A stretch of 64,000 nt of DNA from CAUVKI01 sp963552605 (GTDB lineage: Bacteria > Bacillota > Clostridia > Tissierellales > Peptoniphilaceae): contig CAUVKI010000001.1 in NCBI GenBank assembly GCA_963552605.1, positions 1-64,000 on the forward strand, read 5' to 3'. Position 1 is the first letter of the stretch. Each line of letters opens with the position of its first letter. Under the pieces are notes generated by a model. The model was given only the letters and a program-made list of their open reading frames with translations, made no database searches and had not been told where the DNA came from. Positions 34,148 to 42,762 of this stretch are shown here, piece after piece. The position numbers and the translations under genes were made by a program.

Positions 34148-34584
34148 TTAAAAATCTCCAGCTCTTTCATTATTCGTTTTTCACTAATCCTCATCTCTTC
34201 CTTATCCTCTTCAGTAATATGATCATATCCCAGAAGATGCAGCAGGGAATGAATGACCAGATATATAAACTCCCTTTTAACGGAATGACCGTACTCTTCA
34301 GCCTGTTCTTTGACTTTATCTATTGATATTACAATATCTCCGAGCAAATTGTCATTTTCAAACTCTCCGTTCCACAGAGGGAAAGACAACACATCGGTCT
34401 CACTGTCCACCCCTCTGTAATCCCTATTCAATTCATGTATCACCGAAGAGCTCACAACTGTAAGAGAAATTTCCAAGTCCTCATAAACACCCTCAAGTTT
34501 CAATCCGACCGAAAGGGCATTTTCAATATCCGACACAAAATCTTCCAAAAATTCATTCGTATCATTTTGAAAAATCAGCCGCAT
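34144..34584 (-). CDS. ybeY: Endoribonuclease YbeY
   Basis: 146 residues with the zinc motif HSLLHLLGYDH (H3-type HxxxHxxGyDH) near residue 113. It processes 16S rRNA 3' ends and takes part in ribosome quality control. ATG at 34584 lies inside the phoH 3' end behind GAAGGAAG; the longer frame adds nine residues without a site. Confidence 0.94.
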   Translation of the reverse strand: MRLIFQNDTNEFLEDFVSDIENALSVGLKLEGVYEDLEISLTVVSSSVIHELNRDYRGVDSETDVLSFPLWNGEFENDNLLGDIVISIDKVKEQAEEYGHSVKREFIYLVIHSLLHLLGYDHITEEDKEEMRISEKRIMKELEIFK

Positions 34585-35539
34585 TGTCGCTTCCTTCTTC
34601 ATACCTTTCATAAGCTTCTATTATCTTCTGAACCAATGAATGTCTTACCACATCAAGTTTTCCGAGTTTGACAAACTCTATCCCCTCAATACCCCTCAAA
34701 ATATCTTCTATCACAATCAGTCCGGATTTCTTCTTATTAGGCAAGTCTATTTGAGTGATATCTCCGTTTATCACGGCTTTTGAATTAAAACCGAGTCTTG
34801 TGATAAACATCTTCATTTGTTCTCTTGTGGTGTTCTGTGCTTCATCAAGGATTACAAAGGAATTATCCAAGGTGCGCCCTCTCATATAAGCCAAAGGGGC
34901 TACCTCGATAACTCCTTTCTCCAAAAATCTCCCCACCGTTTCAAAGCCCAAAAGTTCATACAGTGCGTCATAAATCGGACGAAGATAAGGATCCACCTTT
35001 TCCTGCAAATCCCCCGGCAAAAATCCCAAACTCTCTCCCGCCTCGACCGCTGGTCTTGTGAGAATTATTCGACTGATTTCCTTCTGTTTCAATTTCTTTA
35101 CCGCAACCGCAATTGAAAGAAAGGTCTTTCCTGTGCCGGCGGGACCTATTCCGAAAACTATATCGTTATTCTCAATAGCGGAAATGTATCTTAGCTGTCC
35201 TAAGGTTTTCGGCTGAACGGGTTTTGCACTGTTTGAAACCACTATCACTTCCCTGCTTAATGAAGAAAGTTTCCCACCCTCTCCCCTCTGAACGACTTCC
35301 ATTGCATAATTTAGGGTTCGAGAATCCAAGCTTTGCCCTGCTTCCCACATTGCTTTCAGTTGGGCTATAAGTTCTTTGCCGTTTTTTATCTTGTCGGTTT
35401 CTCCCACGATAACGATACTTTTTTCTTCCAGAGAAATATCCACTCCGAGGGTTTCCCGTATGATATCCGCATTTTTGTCAAATTGTCCGAAAATATCCCG
35501 TGCGATTTCAAAGTTTTCAAATGGAATTTTTTCTTTCAA
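34562..35539 (-). CDS. phoH: PhoH-like ATPase (YbeZ)
   Basis: 325 residues. N-terminal KH-like region, then a RecA-like core: Walker A GPAGTGKTFLSIAVAVKKL (~135), Walker B DEAQNTTREQMKM, arginine region GDITQIDLP. It acts with YbeY on rRNA maturation. The start codon is TTG at 35539, placed by AAGGAG 8 nt upstream; an ATG nearby is out of frame. Confidence 0.93.
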   Translation of the reverse strand: MKEKIPFENFEIARDIFGQFDKNADIIRETLGVDISLEEKSIVIVGETDKIKNGKELIAQLKAMWEAGQSLDSRTLNYAMEVVQRGEGGKLSSLSREVIVVSNSAKPVQPKTLGQLRYISAIENNDIVFGIGPAGTGKTFLSIAVAVKKLKQKEISRIILTRPAVEAGESLGFLPGDLQEKVDPYLRPIYDALYELLGFETVGRFLEKGVIEVAPLAYMRGRTLDNSFVILDEAQNTTREQMKMFITRLGFNSKAVINGDITQIDLPNKKKSGLIVIEDILRGIEGIEFVKLGKLDVVRHSLVQKIIEAYERYEEGSDNAADFSK

Positions 35540-35543
35540 ATAT

Positions 35544-35921
35544 TCATCTCCTTATCTTTGCCTTTGGCTTTCCTAAAACCTCCGTATAATAGAAAAGTCT
35601 GCTCCAGTTTTTCGTCGGTCTTCTGCTCCTTATGGAAACCTCGGGCTTGACCTCTAAATTCAAGGTTTCTTGTTTTCCCTCAAGAGAGGGGTGAAGTCTC
35701 GGATCGGACATCTCATAGTCGTTATACACAGCTTCTCCGCTTTTTAGGGGAAGACTTTTAATTTTAGGAGGTTTCCTAAACTTCGGCCCTGAAGGATCTA
35801 TAAGGTCTATTTCCGAATAATTCCTTGATTTTATATTCCTGTTGGGAGTTTTTTTGCCGACAACAACCAATACCGCAATGGTAATAAAAAAGCCTAAGAA
35901 AGTTGAAAAAATGCCACTCAT
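35544..35921 (-). CDS. Hypothetical single-pass membrane protein
   Basis: 125 residues. One N-terminal helix (FSTFLGFFITIAVLVVVG) followed by a Pro/Lys-rich, probably disordered cytoplasmic tail. It lies between floA and phoH with 2 and 4 bp gaps, where Bacilli carry yqfB-yqfD; no similarity to those is apparent. It may be a partner of the flotillin-like protein, but this is only position-based. Confidence 0.55.
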   Translation of the reverse strand: MSGIFSTFLGFFITIAVLVVVGKKTPNRNIKSRNYSEIDLIDPSGPKFRKPPKIKSLPLKSGEAVYNDYEMSDPRLHPSLEGKQETLNLEVKPEVSIRSRRPTKNWSRLFYYTEVLGKPKAKIRR

Positions 35922-35923
35922 CG

Positions 35924-36901
35924 CTATTCCCTATCTGAGAGAGCCTGCATGGAAATCGAATGGCGCATTTCCGTGTCGGATTGGATATTCTTCATATTGA
36001 AATAATCCATAGCTCCCATATTCCCATCAGAAAGAGCTTTAGCGATAGCCGTGGGAACCAATGCCTCCGCTTCCACAACCTTTGCTTTCATGGCCTGAAC
36101 CTCGGCAATCATTTCCTGTTCTTTCGCCACAGCCATTGCCCGCCTTTCCTCGGCTTTTGCCTGAGCAATCTTTTTATCCGCCTCAGCTTGGTCAGTCATC
36201 AACTTCGCTCCTATATTTCTTCCGACATCAACATCTGCTATATCTATTGACAATATCTCGAAAGCCGTTCCCGAGTCCAATCCCTTTGACAAAACCGTTC
36301 TCGAAATATTGTCAGGGTTCTCAAGGACTTCCTTGTGAGATGACGAACTGCCTACCGTAGTGACAATTCCCTCTCCCACTCTTGCGATAATAGTTTCTTC
36401 CCCTGCACCTCCGACCAATCTTTCTATGTTGGCTCTGACCGTCACTCTGGCTTTGACTATGACTTCAATTCCGTCCTTGGCAACCGCTGCAATGCTCGGA
36501 GTTTCTATCACCTTGGGATTGACCGAAACCTGCACTGCCTCCAAAACATTTCTTCCCGCCAAGTCAATCGCAGCTCCTCTTTCAAAGGATAGAGGTATGC
36601 TTGCTCTCTCTGCGGCAATCAATGCGTCCACAAGAGTATTGATATTTCCCCCTGCTAGGAAGTGAGCTTCCATATCCTCAGAATTTACGATAATTCCCGC
36701 CTTAGTCGCCTTAATCATAGGATTGACTATCTTTGAGGGCGCAACCCTCCTAAGCCTCATTCCGACCAAGTTTCCAAAGCCGATTCTCACTCCTGAAAAT
36801 ATAGCGGTAATCCACAATCCCACCGGAATAAAAGTGAAGAAAAGTATCGCCAAAATTATCAGGAATAGTGTTCCTCCAAAGTTTAACAACTCTACAATCA
36901 T
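35924..36901 (-). CDS. floA: Flotillin-like protein FloA
   Basis: 325 residues. N-terminal membrane helix (LFLIILAILFFTFIPVGLWI), SPFH/PHB domain with GAAIDLAGRNVLEAVQVSV and a C-terminal Ala/Glu-rich coiled coil (AQAKAEERRAMAVAKEQEM). It forms functional membrane microdomains. The NfeD-type gene immediately upstream is its usual partner. Confidence 0.95.
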   Translation of the reverse strand: MIVELLNFGGTLFLIILAILFFTFIPVGLWITAIFSGVRIGFGNLVGMRLRRVAPSKIVNPMIKATKAGIIVNSEDMEAHFLAGGNINTLVDALIAAERASIPLSFERGAAIDLAGRNVLEAVQVSVNPKVIETPSIAAVAKDGIEVIVKARVTVRANIERLVGGAGEETIIARVGEGIVTTVGSSSSHKEVLENPDNISRTVLSKGLDSGTAFEILSIDIADVDVGRNIGAKLMTDQAEADKKIAQAKAEERRAMAVAKEQEMIAEVQAMKAKVVEAEALVPTAIAKALSDGNMGAMDYFNMKNIQSDTEMRHSISMQALSDRE

Positions 36902-36902
36902 A

Positions 36903-37157
36903 TCATACCCTCCTTACAATTATTATTGCCCCTGTAACTCTTATGACTTCCACAACGGTTCCCCTCTCTATCATCTCTCCCTCGCTTGAGGCATCATACT
37001 TTTCTCCTCCCACCATTATAAAGCCCGAGGGCTTCAGATCTGAAAGCACAATCCCTCTTTTTCTCAACAGTTCCCAATGCAAAGGATTTGACGTATATCC
37101 CGCTTCGGTTCTCTGCTCTGCTTTAAGTATCAAACCGTCCCAAAATTTTTCATTCAT
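36903..37157 (-). CDS. NfeD-type OB-fold protein (soluble domain only)
   Basis: 84 residues corresponding to the C-terminal OB-fold of NfeD: GIVLSDLKPSGFIMVGGEK, then GTVVEVIRVTGAIIIVRR. The serine-protease and transmembrane parts of full NfeD are absent, as in short NfeD1b-type proteins paired with flotillins. 1 bp before floA. Confidence 0.82.
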   Translation of the reverse strand: MNEKFWDGLILKAEQRTEAGYTSNPLHWELLRKRGIVLSDLKPSGFIMVGGEKYDASSEGEMIERGTVVEVIRVTGAIIIVRRV

Positions 37158-37175
37158 ATCGCACCTTTTCGATAC

Positions 37176-37200
37176 AAAAATAACCCGGAAAACCGGGTTA
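37176..37200 (-). terminator. Terminator after the rpsU downstream region
   Basis: TAACCCGG-TTTT-CCGGGTTA, 8-bp perfect stem, followed by TTTTT on the minus strand. It may attenuate read-through from rpsU into the flotillin genes. Confidence 0.75.
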
Positions 37201-37285
37201 CCTTATCACCAGCTCTAACGAAGTCGGCACCTGACCGACTCCCAAGTCTGCTCGCAAATCGACACTGTCGCACATTCGGTTTTCT
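37201..37285 (-). ncRNA. Candidate structured RNA between rpsU and the nfeD-like gene
   Basis: On the minus strand this 85-nt stretch is GC-richer than its surroundings and can form CGAC-AGT-GTCG (37260-37270), AGTCGG/CCGACT (37222-37240) and an alternative GACT/AGTC pairing, directly followed by the terminator hairpin. That layout resembles a regulatory RNA with a terminator, but it matches no riboswitch class I know. No coding frame is evident here. Confidence 0.4.
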
Positions 37286-37309
37286 TTTTGAAATCCCTAT
37301 ATGTCTGAC

Positions 37310-37492
37310 CTAAAATTTTGCTCTTTTCTTTCTTCTGGCTTCTTCGGCTTTCTTTTTGCGTTTAACGCTGGGCTTCTCATAATGCTCTCTCTTCCTTGCT
37401 TCTCCGAGAACCCCCGAACGAGCGCACTGCCTTTTGAATCGTTTGATGGCATTATCCAATGTTTCATTCTCGCCGACTTTGATCTCCGTCAT
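37310..37492 (-). CDS. rpsU: 30S ribosomal protein S21
   Basis: 60 residues with the S21 pattern: DNAIKRFKRQCARSGVLGEA then REHYEKPSVKRKKK and a basic tail. Ribosome site GGAGGGAG. It starts the long housekeeping run and has its own consensus-like promoter. Confidence 0.96.
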   Translation of the reverse strand: MTEIKVGENETLDNAIKRFKRQCARSGVLGEARKREHYEKPSVKRKKKAEEARRKKRAKF

Positions 37493-37536
37493 CTTACTCC
37501 CTCCTTTCTTTTAAGAAGGATTCACTGCCGCGAGCA

Positions 37537-37565
37537 ATTCTATCACAGATTTTTACTTTCGACAA
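37537..37565 (-). promoter_or_regulatory. rpsU promoter
   Basis: Minus-strand TTGTCG, 17-bp spacer, TAGAAT, 45 bp before the rpsU start. Confidence 0.75.
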
Positions 37566-37612
37566 GTAATTTTGTGAAGGTGATATTTTTAAGCGAATTT
37601 AAAATTTTTTCT

Positions 37613-37641
37613 CACAGCAAAAAAAACAGCCCTTCGGCTGT
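37613..37641 (-). terminator. Terminator of the glycan operon
   Basis: ACAGCC-GAAG-GGCTGT stem followed by T8 on the minus strand, immediately after gmhA. It separates the glycan operon from rpsU. Confidence 0.85.
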
Positions 37642-37644
37642 CCT

Positions 37645-38202
37645 CTATTCTATTTCTTTAAAAGTTTTCTTCAAAGATTGGGAGATCATATGCTCAAGGC
37701 TTAGATGAATATCCTCCACTATCCCATAGTTGTCGCACGGAATGTGAATGGATAAATCCGCTTTTTCTCTAAGCTTGCCTCCCGAAAATCCCGTAAAGCC
37801 TATGACAAATCCTCCGTTCTCCTTTGCAGCTTCCACCGCCTTTAAGATGTTGGGAGAATTTCCCGAAGCTGAAAACGCAATCAAGAGGTCGTGGGGATTT
37901 AGGTGGGCGTTAATTTGATCCCAAAATATATTTTCATAGCCTATGTCATTTCCCAAAGCGGTTATAACGGAATTATTGTCCACGAGAGAATGAGCCTTGA
38001 AACGGGGTTTACTATGATCCTCAATAATTTTTAAAAGATCACAGGCAAAATGCGATGCCGTTGCGGCACTTCCTCCGTTTCCCACGATATATACCGATTT
38101 GCGATCATGATACGCTTCAATCAATTTTTTCTCGACTGCTCTTACCGCTTCCAAATCCAAAAGTTCCAAATGTTTTATCAAAGCGGATTTATACTTCTCC
38201 AT
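37645..38202 (-). CDS. gmhA: Sedoheptulose-7-phosphate isomerase
   Basis: 185 residues, a SIS-domain isomerase. Phosphate/sugar-binding GNGGSAATASHFACDL near residue 42 and AFSASGNSPNILKAV, with the catalytic Glu/His in IVEDIHLSLEHMI. It makes D-glycero-D-manno-heptose-7-phosphate. ATG at 38202 after GGAGGG. Last gene of the operon; together with gmhB and the HldE-like gene it gives a full heptose-activation route. Confidence 0.9.
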   Translation of the reverse strand: MEKYKSALIKHLELLDLEAVRAVEKKLIEAYHDRKSVYIVGNGGSAATASHFACDLLKIIEDHSKPRFKAHSLVDNNSVITALGNDIGYENIFWDQINAHLNPHDLLIAFSASGNSPNILKAVEAAKENGGFVIGFTGFSGGKLREKADLSIHIPCDNYGIVEDIHLSLEHMISQSLKKTFKEIE

Positions 38203-38213
38203 ATTATGCCCTC

Positions 38214-38741
38214 CTATAACCATTCGCTAAACGCCAATACATTTTCAAAAACCAAATCCGCATCATAGGGATTCTCGAGATCTCCTATGAAAACCGAAGT
38301 CAGTTTCGCTTCTTTTGCGCATAGAATATCTCTTTCGGAATCTCCCGCCATAAATGAATTGGAGATATCAATTCCTATCTCCCTGTTTGCCAAAGCGATA
38401 AGTACGCTTTTGGGTTTTCTGCAATCACAGTCCATTACATATCTTTCACAACAAGGAGAGCTTTTAATTTCTCCTTTGGAAATGTGCGGACAGTAGTAGA
38501 CATAATCGAAAGCTAATTCCCTTTTCATAAATTTATGAATTTCCCTTAGGGTATCCTCTGTCATAAAACCTCTGGCAACCGCAGATTGATTGGTTATTAC
38601 CACTACCAGAAAACCCTTTTTGTGGAATTTTTCCACAGCTTTCTTTGCAAAGGGAAATAACCTCAACTTTGAAAAATCCGTAACATAACCGGTATCCTCG
38701 CAAAGCACTCCGTCCCTATCCAAAAAAATCGTTTTCTTCAA
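38214..38741 (-). CDS. gmhB: D-glycero-D-manno-heptose-1,7-bisphosphate 7-phosphatase
   Basis: 175 residues of the HAD superfamily. Nucleophile motif FLDRDGVLCEDTGYV, VITNQSA, and a four-Cys/His zinc site (CPHIS..CC..CDC) followed by RKPKS, which marks GmhB/HisB-N phosphatases. GDSERDILCAK binds Mg. Its place between gmhA and a heptose nucleotidyltransferase-kinase supports the heptose substrate over histidinol phosphate. Confidence 0.9.
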   Translation of the reverse strand: MKKTIFLDRDGVLCEDTGYVTDFSKLRLFPFAKKAVEKFHKKGFLVVVITNQSAVARGFMTEDTLREIHKFMKRELAFDYVYYCPHISKGEIKSSPCCERYVMDCDCRKPKSVLIALANREIGIDISNSFMAGDSERDILCAKEAKLTSVFIGDLENPYDADLVFENVLAFSEWL

Positions 38742-38752
38742 TCCTTACCTCT

Positions 38753-39739
38753 TCATTTTCCCAAATACTTAAACCAATCCTTTGTGGCTTCTCTTATAGA
38801 CTCCTCGTCCCACACGGGAGCTTTTTTCCAATAGTCGATATTTTCAAGCACTCTCTTTACGCCTTCCTCAAATGAAACGGAGGGTTTCCAGCCAAGCAGA
38901 TTTTTAATCTTTGTGGTATCTCCGAATGTGACATCGGGCTCGCCCGGACGCTTGGGGATATATACCTTATCCCCTCCCAAAAGCTCACACAGCAAATTTA
39001 CGCTGTAAGTGTTTCCGCTTCCCACATTCATAGCTTCACCTTTGATGTCGGAAAGAGCCGCCATATAAAAGGCATTAGCCACATCGGAAACATAAGTGAA
39101 ATCTCTGGTCTGAGTTCCGTCTCCAACCACGGTAAAAGGCTTTCCGGCAAGTTTTTGCCCCAAAAAAACTCCAAACACCGCACCGTAAGTACCCGAAGTT
39201 CTTGAACGGGTTCCATAGACATTAAAAAGCCTTAGGCTTATAACAGGCAAATCGTAAAGTCCACCGTAATGAAGCACAAGTTCTTCACCCAGTCTTTTTG
39301 TAAGAGCGTAAGGGTATTGCGGACGCATCTCGGCGGTTTCCTTTGTAGGATACTCATCGGGTATGCCGTAACTTGAAGATGAAGCCGCATAGACAAGTTT
39401 TTTTATATTCCTGTTTCTTATGCACTCAAGCACATTAAATGTTCCGACCACGTTGGAGCTGAAATAATCATCAGGTTTTTGAATTGACGGAACAATATCC
39501 GCCAAAGACGCCAGATGAAAAACATAATCCACATTTTCAAAATAAGAGTCGATGGAATTTTTATCCCTTATATCGCACTCAATAAGTTGAAGTCCTGCGT
39601 CTCCTGACAGATGCTCCAAATTTTCCGCTCTCCCCGTACTGAAATTATCAAGCACAACCACATTATGCCCTTCTTTGAGCAAACGCTCCGTTATGTGAGA
39701 GCCTATAAAGCCGGCTCCTCCCGTCACCAAAGATTTCAT
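38753..39739 (-). CDS. NAD-dependent sugar epimerase/dehydratase
   Basis: 328 residues, extended SDR. Rossmann motif GGAGFIGSHITERLL at the start, catalytic YPYALTK with an upstream Ser-rich ASSSSYG, and a C-terminal nucleotide-sugar domain. It looks most like WbpP/GalE-type UDP-sugar 4-epimerases. In this operon it could act on UDP-hexose or, less likely, on the activated heptose. No dedicated HldD is present. AAGGAG ribosome site. Confidence 0.78.
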   Translation of the reverse strand: MKSLVTGGAGFIGSHITERLLKEGHNVVVLDNFSTGRAENLEHLSGDAGLQLIECDIRDKNSIDSYFENVDYVFHLASLADIVPSIQKPDDYFSSNVVGTFNVLECIRNRNIKKLVYAASSSSYGIPDEYPTKETAEMRPQYPYALTKRLGEELVLHYGGLYDLPVISLRLFNVYGTRSRTSGTYGAVFGVFLGQKLAGKPFTVVGDGTQTRDFTYVSDVANAFYMAALSDIKGEAMNVGSGNTYSVNLLCELLGGDKVYIPKRPGEPDVTFGDTTKIKNLLGWKPSVSFEEGVKRVLENIDYWKKAPVWDEESIREATKDWFKYLGK

Positions 39740-39752
39740 ATTCTTCTCCTTA

Positions 39753-41282
39753 CTAGTAGTTCATCAGGGTCTGTACAAATTTCAGATAATTAACCCTTGA
39801 TATGAACTCTTTATTTCCTATTATGTTTGACGCAATCGCCCCTGCAACACTTCCCATAAAAGTTGTAAGCTTCATAGGAGCTTTGAGTGCCGCCGCAAGT
39901 GCACACAGAGAAAAGAATGCATCTCCCGCACCCACGGTATCTGTTATATTCAAAGTGAAAGCGGGGCATTCATAAAATTCGCCCTCATAATAACCGATCG
40001 CTCCCGCAGCACCCACGGTAAGCAACCCCGATCCTCCTAAATGTTTCGCCATATCTTCCAAAGCGGATTTGGCTTCAAACTGATAAGCGGGTCTTGCAAG
40101 CTCCAGTTCCTTTTCGTTCATAGTAAAGACATCGGCTCGGGAATACTTTGACATCAAATTCTTTCCCAAATTCGATGAATTGGTCTGGCAATTCACCGCC
40201 AAAAATTTTGCTTCTTTCTGCAAAAGCTCCATAACCGAGAAATCCACCAATCCGTGACCGAAATCGGAAAGCACTACCAAATCCGCTTCCTTAACCTGAG
40301 CTTTTAATTTTTTTAGAAGCAAGGCTTTGCTCTTCTCATCATATGTCATCGGCTCGGGGAGATTATTAACGGAAAAAATTTTCCTAAGCTCTTTTCGTCT
40401 TACATTTTGAACCACAAATCTTCTCTTAACAACGGTTTCTCTCTCGTCACTGAAAATCAGATCCATTTTGAGCCGTCCTCCCAGCTCATTAAGCACATGG
40501 CTATGGATATCGCTTTCAGTTCCCATTATTGATGCAAGAATAACATTTTCAGAAAATGCTGATAAATGACCTGCCACTGCAAGGCTTCCCCCAAGATATC
40601 TCTCACTGTGTAAAAATTTGGTGGAATAACCGTCGTCCTTGCTCATCATCCCGTTAATCTTACAAAAATTATATTCGTCTATAATCACATCTCCGACCAC
40701 CAAAACTTTTAACTTCTTCATACTCTCTGAAAGTTTTTTGATATCGGAAAAATCGAAGTCCCTTATAAGCTCGGGAATATAAGCCTTAACCTCGTCCGAG
40801 AGCAATTCCGTTTCACGGTTGATTAAATTGGTGGAACTGAAAACTTCACCCTCGGTGTAATAAACCTTTCCCCCAAATTCTTCAACAAGGCTTACTTCAT
40901 TTTGAATTTCTTCCGTAACATCATCTTCTTGAACCTTATATTCCGAGCCTTTAACATAAAAATCAGGTCTTACCGTTCTTATCACATCGTCTGCGGTATA
41001 ACCCTCCGAAAGCAGCACATAATCCACAAATTCAAGCGATGAAAGCACTTGTCTGCGGTCATCATCACTAAAGTAAGGTCTGCCCTCCCCCTTTCTCACA
41101 TATTTCGCAGCCGTAATCGACACCACCAGCAAATCCGCAATTTCCTTAGCTTTTTTAAGGTGAATGATATGCCCCAAATGCACCAAGTCAAAGACTCCGT
41201 GACACATCGCAACGGTTTTCCCCTCGGCTTTCAATTTATCTCTAATCTTTTCAAAATCTTCTTTAGAAACAATCTTATTCAT
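39753..41282 (-). CDS. HldE-like bifunctional heptose nucleotidyltransferase-kinase, reversed domain order
   Basis: 509 residues. N-terminal cytidylyltransferase-like domain (~1-150) with HGVFDLVHLGH and VKGSEYKV; C-terminal PfkB-type kinase (~175-509) with LGGSLAVAGHL, VTVGAAG-like LLTVGAAGAIGYYEG and the catalytic TDTVGAGDAFFS. In E. coli HldE the kinase comes first. It would phosphorylate heptose-7-phosphate at C1 and add a nucleotide after GmhB acts. ATG at 41282 behind GAGGGAG; it overlaps the upstream FkbM gene by 8 bp. Confidence 0.85.
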   Translation of the reverse strand: MNKIVSKEDFEKIRDKLKAEGKTVAMCHGVFDLVHLGHIIHLKKAKEIADLLVVSITAAKYVRKGEGRPYFSDDDRRQVLSSLEFVDYVLLSEGYTADDVIRTVRPDFYVKGSEYKVQEDDVTEEIQNEVSLVEEFGGKVYYTEGEVFSSTNLINRETELLSDEVKAYIPELIRDFDFSDIKKLSESMKKLKVLVVGDVIIDEYNFCKINGMMSKDDGYSTKFLHSERYLGGSLAVAGHLSAFSENVILASIMGTESDIHSHVLNELGGRLKMDLIFSDERETVVKRRFVVQNVRRKELRKIFSVNNLPEPMTYDEKSKALLLKKLKAQVKEADLVVLSDFGHGLVDFSVMELLQKEAKFLAVNCQTNSSNLGKNLMSKYSRADVFTMNEKELELARPAYQFEAKSALEDMAKHLGGSGLLTVGAAGAIGYYEGEFYECPAFTLNITDTVGAGDAFFSLCALAAALKAPMKLTTFMGSVAGAIASNIIGNKEFISRVNYLKFVQTLMNY

Positions 41283-42762
41283 ACTCCCTCTTTTCCATTG
41301 CATAACAAATCGTTTCCACAGGACTTCCCGAATACTGCCTCAGATAAAATTTATACGACGGGTTGAAATCTTTAAGCATCAGAGGAATTTCCATAATGTC
41401 CTCAGGCAGATGATAAACTGCACAAGCCACGGTGGGTTTATTTTTTGCAATCTCGTTCTTTGCACCTAGGAGAGTTTCCTTATCTGCACCCTCCACATCT
41501 ATCTTAATGAATGTGGAAGAGAGTTTTTCCTTTGAAAGCACATCATCAATCGAATGGACCGCTATATTCTCTCCTCCCGTTTCCTCAAGGTGGCTCATAA
41601 ATCCGCCGGATACGGACAGATACCCCGTCTTTGAATGGGTGCCGCCCTTAATTAAAATGCAATTTTCGTAAATCCCCAAACGCCTTACAGTTTCCTCCAA
41701 GTTTTTAAACACGGTTTCATTTATCTCAAACGCCACCGCTTTTTTCACTCTCTCGACCCTCTTAAGCAAAGCCTCCACCGTATCTCCCACGAATGCTCCC
41801 GCATCTATAAAAACTTCATCATCGGAAAGTCTTATTAGTCCTTTTTCAAAATACTGCTCATCATGGGGTCTTGCAAAACTTCTCAATAAATCCGGCTGAT
41901 TGATAAGCCTTGAAAGAATAATAGCCCGAAATAATTTTCGGGAATTCTCATCGGCAAAAAGCTTCTCCACCGTCTCAACCTTATCAGGATTTTTCAAAAT
42001 ATAATCCTTACTTCGTTCATAAAAATCCGCACCTCCGACCCCGGGTGCATATGTCCCTACATACGCAAAGTTAAGATTTCCCCGAATTTTCTTTTCTACA
42101 ATTTCCCGCACACCAACAATGCTTATGACATCCGCTTTTTCTCCGTTCTCAATTGCTTTTTCAATTACTATGTCGGGATCTTCAACCGACACTCCTCCCA
42201 CTAAACGACCTTGCTTTCCCTTATCATCGTCCACCAAAATCAAAGTCTCAAAATTATTTTTTCTAAGGGCACTGACGGCAAATTCCGCCCACCTTGTCGC
42301 ACCGTAGAGAATTACTTTTTTTTGGAGCGAAATCTCGGAGAGAGTTCTGAAAAAAACGCTCGCACTCCAATTTCCGTCGGTAATAAAAGGTAAAGCTCTT
42401 GCTAAAAAAACACTTAACGCTTCGTTTAAAGCTTCTTCGCTTACTTCTTTCGAGGAAATGAAACTCACAAACCCTCTTTCTTTTATCTTTGAAACCGCCT
42501 CTTTCAACTCGGGATCGAAGTAATTGAAATCCACCATAACAACCGGTTTGCAAAACATCGCTGATGTTAATAAAGTTTCAATCCCCCCCCCCGAAGCATT
42601 GTATGAAAGTATAAGATCTGAACCGAACTCTAATTCGGATTTTAATATGGAAGCGCATTCCTTGATATAATCGGACAAAGATTTATTAAAAGGCTTTGTC
42701 TGATAATCACGGCATTCACCAAAGCCGAGCGAATCGCTTCCGTTAATTCTGAAAATCTTCAT
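41275..42762 (-). CDS. FkbM-family methyltransferase with G10 tract (in frame)
   Basis: 495 residues. N-terminal ~80 residues contain the tract-encoded NASGGGIETL. Middle: a Rossmann-like nucleotide/sugar domain (KVILYGATRWAEFAVSAL at ~150). C-terminal (~310-495): FkbM AdoMet methyltransferase with VFIDAGAFVGDTVEALLKR and FIKIDVEGADKETLLG. FkbM enzymes O-methylate sugars in glycans. Paralogous to the next gene upstream, which shares all three parts. Present tract length of ten keeps the frame, so this copy is intact. Start behind GGAGG, 20 bp inside the neighbour. Confidence 0.85.
   Translation of the reverse strand: MKIFRINGSDSLGFGECRDYQTKPFNKSLSDYIKECASILKSELEFGSDLILSYNASGGGIETLLTSAMFCKPVVMVDFNYFDPELKEAVSKIKERGFVSFISSKEVSEEALNEALSVFLARALPFITDGNWSASVFFRTLSEISLQKKVILYGATRWAEFAVSALRKNNFETLILVDDDKGKQGRLVGGVSVEDPDIVIEKAIENGEKADVISIVGVREIVEKKIRGNLNFAYVGTYAPGVGGADFYERSKDYILKNPDKVETVEKLFADENSRKLFRAIILSRLINQPDLLRSFARPHDEQYFEKGLIRLSDDEVFIDAGAFVGDTVEALLKRVERVKKAVAFEINETVFKNLEETVRRLGIYENCILIKGGTHSKTGYLSVSGGFMSHLEETGGENIAVHSIDDVLSKEKLSSTFIKIDVEGADKETLLGAKNEIAKNKPTVACAVYHLPEDIMEIPLMLKDFNPSYKFYLRQYSGSPVETICYAMEKREYE
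42583..42592. repeat. G10 homopolymer tract in FkbM gene
   Basis: Ten C on plus, ten G in the coding strand within codons for Ser-Gly-Gly-Gly about 57 codons after the start. Gain or loss of one G would shift the frame early and abolish the methyltransferase. Confidence 0.9.

Noticed and set aside
37201..37285. tRNA gene between rpsU and nfeD
   Set aside because: No acceptor stem, anticodon arm or T-loop GTTCGA sequence could be arranged.
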